Shown here one piece after another: positions 60,201-63,200 of a stretch of DNA of 64,000 nucleotides. Origin of the DNA: Astropecten irregularis (Eukaryota; Echinodermata; Asteroidea; Paxillosida; Astropectinidae); contig OZ020258.1 of the NCBI GenBank assembly GCA_963971285.1, forward strand, positions 5,890,001 to 5,954,000, written 5' to 3'. Below the pieces are notes generated by a model that did no database searches, was not told the DNA's origin, and saw nothing but the letters and a program-made list of their open reading frames with translations. The translations under genes and the position numbers were made by a program. Each line of letters starts with the position of its first letter. Position 1 is the stretch's first letter.

Positions 60201-63200
60201 AGTTCGCCTTTGAGAAAGATCCTGTTAGGATCGAAACGCGTCAGGCCCTCCTAACTTTAAGCATTTGATATATTTCAGGTCATTTTGGCTGATGAGCAGT
60301 TTGCAGCAGTTTATTACTTGTATTGAACAACCACTATAATGAACAATCTCTGTGCATCCCGGCATGTTTGTTGTAGTGGTGTTCCACTGTACTGAGGTTC
60401 TGCTACTGTGATTGGTAATATTTGACCATTAGACACCAATATTATCCAAGTTAGGGGAAGGGTGTTTCACTTGTGTGGAAATGATTTCTCCTACCATTTT
60501 GTTCAAGGACTTGTTTTTTAAGATTCCTTGGACCTCAGTTGCTCAGCCTGGACTACTATAAGTCAAGAGGAGTGACGTACCTTGGTTTTACCGCCGATGT
60601 CAGAGTACATGGAATTGATCTTGTTCAGTTTGGTCTGGATGGTTCTGGCCATCTCGGGTGTGCTCTCACGGAGCAAGGGGGCAGCGTTCATGTTGACTGA
60701 CTCAATGCTGGACTGGTAGCTCTGGACCTCAGTGGCAAACGTCTGTGATACCGGGACAAATTGTAGACATTTAGGGGGGATACTAGAAAGACAGCATGGA
60801 TCTTATCAAATGACTCTGGATTATGTTAAAGATGATGAAGTAGACAAGGTGAAGATGAAATTGCAATGGCAGCAATCTACTCTGCTAAGCTTTAGGGAAT
60901 TGTTCTACTTTTTGAAATTGCCATTAACCCCCTCACATCTTTAAGACGTCAACACAAATCAACGCTGTGCATTGTTTGAATTCTACTTTTTACAATGAAC
61001 TTTAATAACACCATGTAATATTCAGCTTGTACTTTTTGCATTACCACATAAACCACATTGTGGTGTATCATGGTATTCTGGGTACCACACTAGGACCAGG
61101 AAAAACTATGTGTGGTAGACTGTGGTATGCAGGAGGGTGAGGGTTATTACCAAAACTCTATAAACCTTATTCAAGGTGCATCCATCCTACATTTGAAGCA
61201 TTGCAATCAGACCGAGGCTTGGATTCAAAATAGTCTGGTACCCGTTTTCTTTTTAGAACTGGTGTTATCTTTTCCCACCGTCATACAAGTAAGGTGATAA
61301 GATGGAAGCGCCTTGAATAAGGCATACGGGCCACAGTACAAGACTTCAAGTAGTATCAGGGGAGACAGGAAATATGATTACAGATGATGTCAAATGGAGG
61401 TTCTGATTACCTTCTGCTGATTGCAGCTCTCCAGTAGAGGCTCTCTCTTGGACTGGATGACAGTGCCTTGCTTCAGCTGAGTGACATTGCGGTCAGCAGT
61501 GTCCAGCCACCTCAGGATGCTGTCCAGGTTGTCCTGCACGTCCTGGGTCTTGGTGAAAGTGCTGCGCAGCATGTTCATGCGGTCAGTGCATTGGACGTTC
61601 AGACCATTGTACTTGTCAATGATGGAACCTGTGGTATTGGTCAAGAATTTGAGGATCAATCAATCAAACAGTGGGAGCATGCTCCGCGGCAGCGCACTGC
61701 CGCATCTACCTTCGAGTGGTACTCCTTCAGTCTCGTGATGATGGCCATCCCCCATGTACTGGTGAGACATTTGAATGGCATTCCCAAAACATGTTCTAGA
61801 GTAAATAAGGTAGGTTTGCAGTGACACCATATAATCTCTTCTGTGAGTGTGCGGTTCTAAGAAGAGCCGATGGTTTGATCTCTCGATGTTCCAAACGATG
61901 TACTCTGTTCAATCTTCAGGAGGACTGGTAACCCTCCTGAAGACGAACAGAGCAAACTATTTGGAACATCGATTCTTCTCAGAACCACACACTTACAGAA
62001 TTGATTGGTACATGGTGCTACCGCAAACCTACCTTATTCAGTCTTTTTTATTCTCAACGGTAATTGCCGAAAAGGATGGAAGTGTTCTTCCAAACTCCAA
62101 TCCCTGTCTGAGTACTTACTGACAGTCCTCTCCACGTCAGTCTTGAGTTCGGGGTGGTCCTCGCACAGATCTTTACCAGTCTCACGGACACGATCCACGT
62201 CCTTGGCATGGGCTGCCACATCATCACAGAACAGCTGTCAGGCAAGAAAAAGTGAAATGATGAAACACTTGATGACTTCATCTAAGTAATTCAACAGGGA
62301 ATAACCTGTTAGAGGAAAACTGTTGGTTCTAGGATGACACAATGATCCAAATCAGGAATGGTCTGGTAGCCAAAAAAGTTTTCATTTTAAAGAAACAGGC
62401 TTTACCAACGCTTTACTTGGGGTAAACAAAGCATTAACACTATGCTCTAAAATGTAACATAAATAATGAATTACGTTTTTGTGATTGGAACATTTCAGTG
62501 CATGTTCAATTATAAATTTGTAAAATTCTTCTCGAACATGTTAGTTCACAGATGTCATCTGACTAAGCTCTGCAGTCGGAAAAAAGGTCAACACTGAGGT
62601 ACATTTGAATTAAGGCCAAGTTTTATCAGCTCTGGGTTAGACAGTGGAACTATTGGACAATTCAAAACCTCTATTAAGAATGAAATAAATCTGAAATACA
62701 TTAATTTATTCCAGATTACTTTGGACATAATGAGAATTAGTTTGATTTCTGATTTTCTGGTTTTAGTTTTGCTACCTTCAGTCGATCCATCTGTTTCTGC
62801 ACAAACTCTGGTTCCACTCCAACAGGCTCTCTCATCAGCCTATTCATGGTCTCGTAGGCTTCCTGCAGCCAGACAAGAATCACATCAACAGAGTCTTTGT
62901 AGCAGGTCAGCTTGTCCAAGAGATCACTCAAGACTGTGAAGCACATCCTGGTGGAGGCCTCCAGCTGGTTGTAGCGGGTGTTCAAGCTGTTCAGGTTGTC
63001 ACGGATCAGGTTCCTCTCGGGGTCCTCCCGGAAGCTCTGGGTGAACTGGCGCGGGAGGGCTGTGTTGCGGAAGTCAGCCAGAGTCTGGCGGAAGACGTCT
63101 GCTCCCTTGACAAACTTCTGGCCGGAGGCTTTGATCATCATCAGATCTCCCTTGTGACTGGAGACATCCTCCCTGAAGTCCTTGAGCTGCTTCAGCTGCT

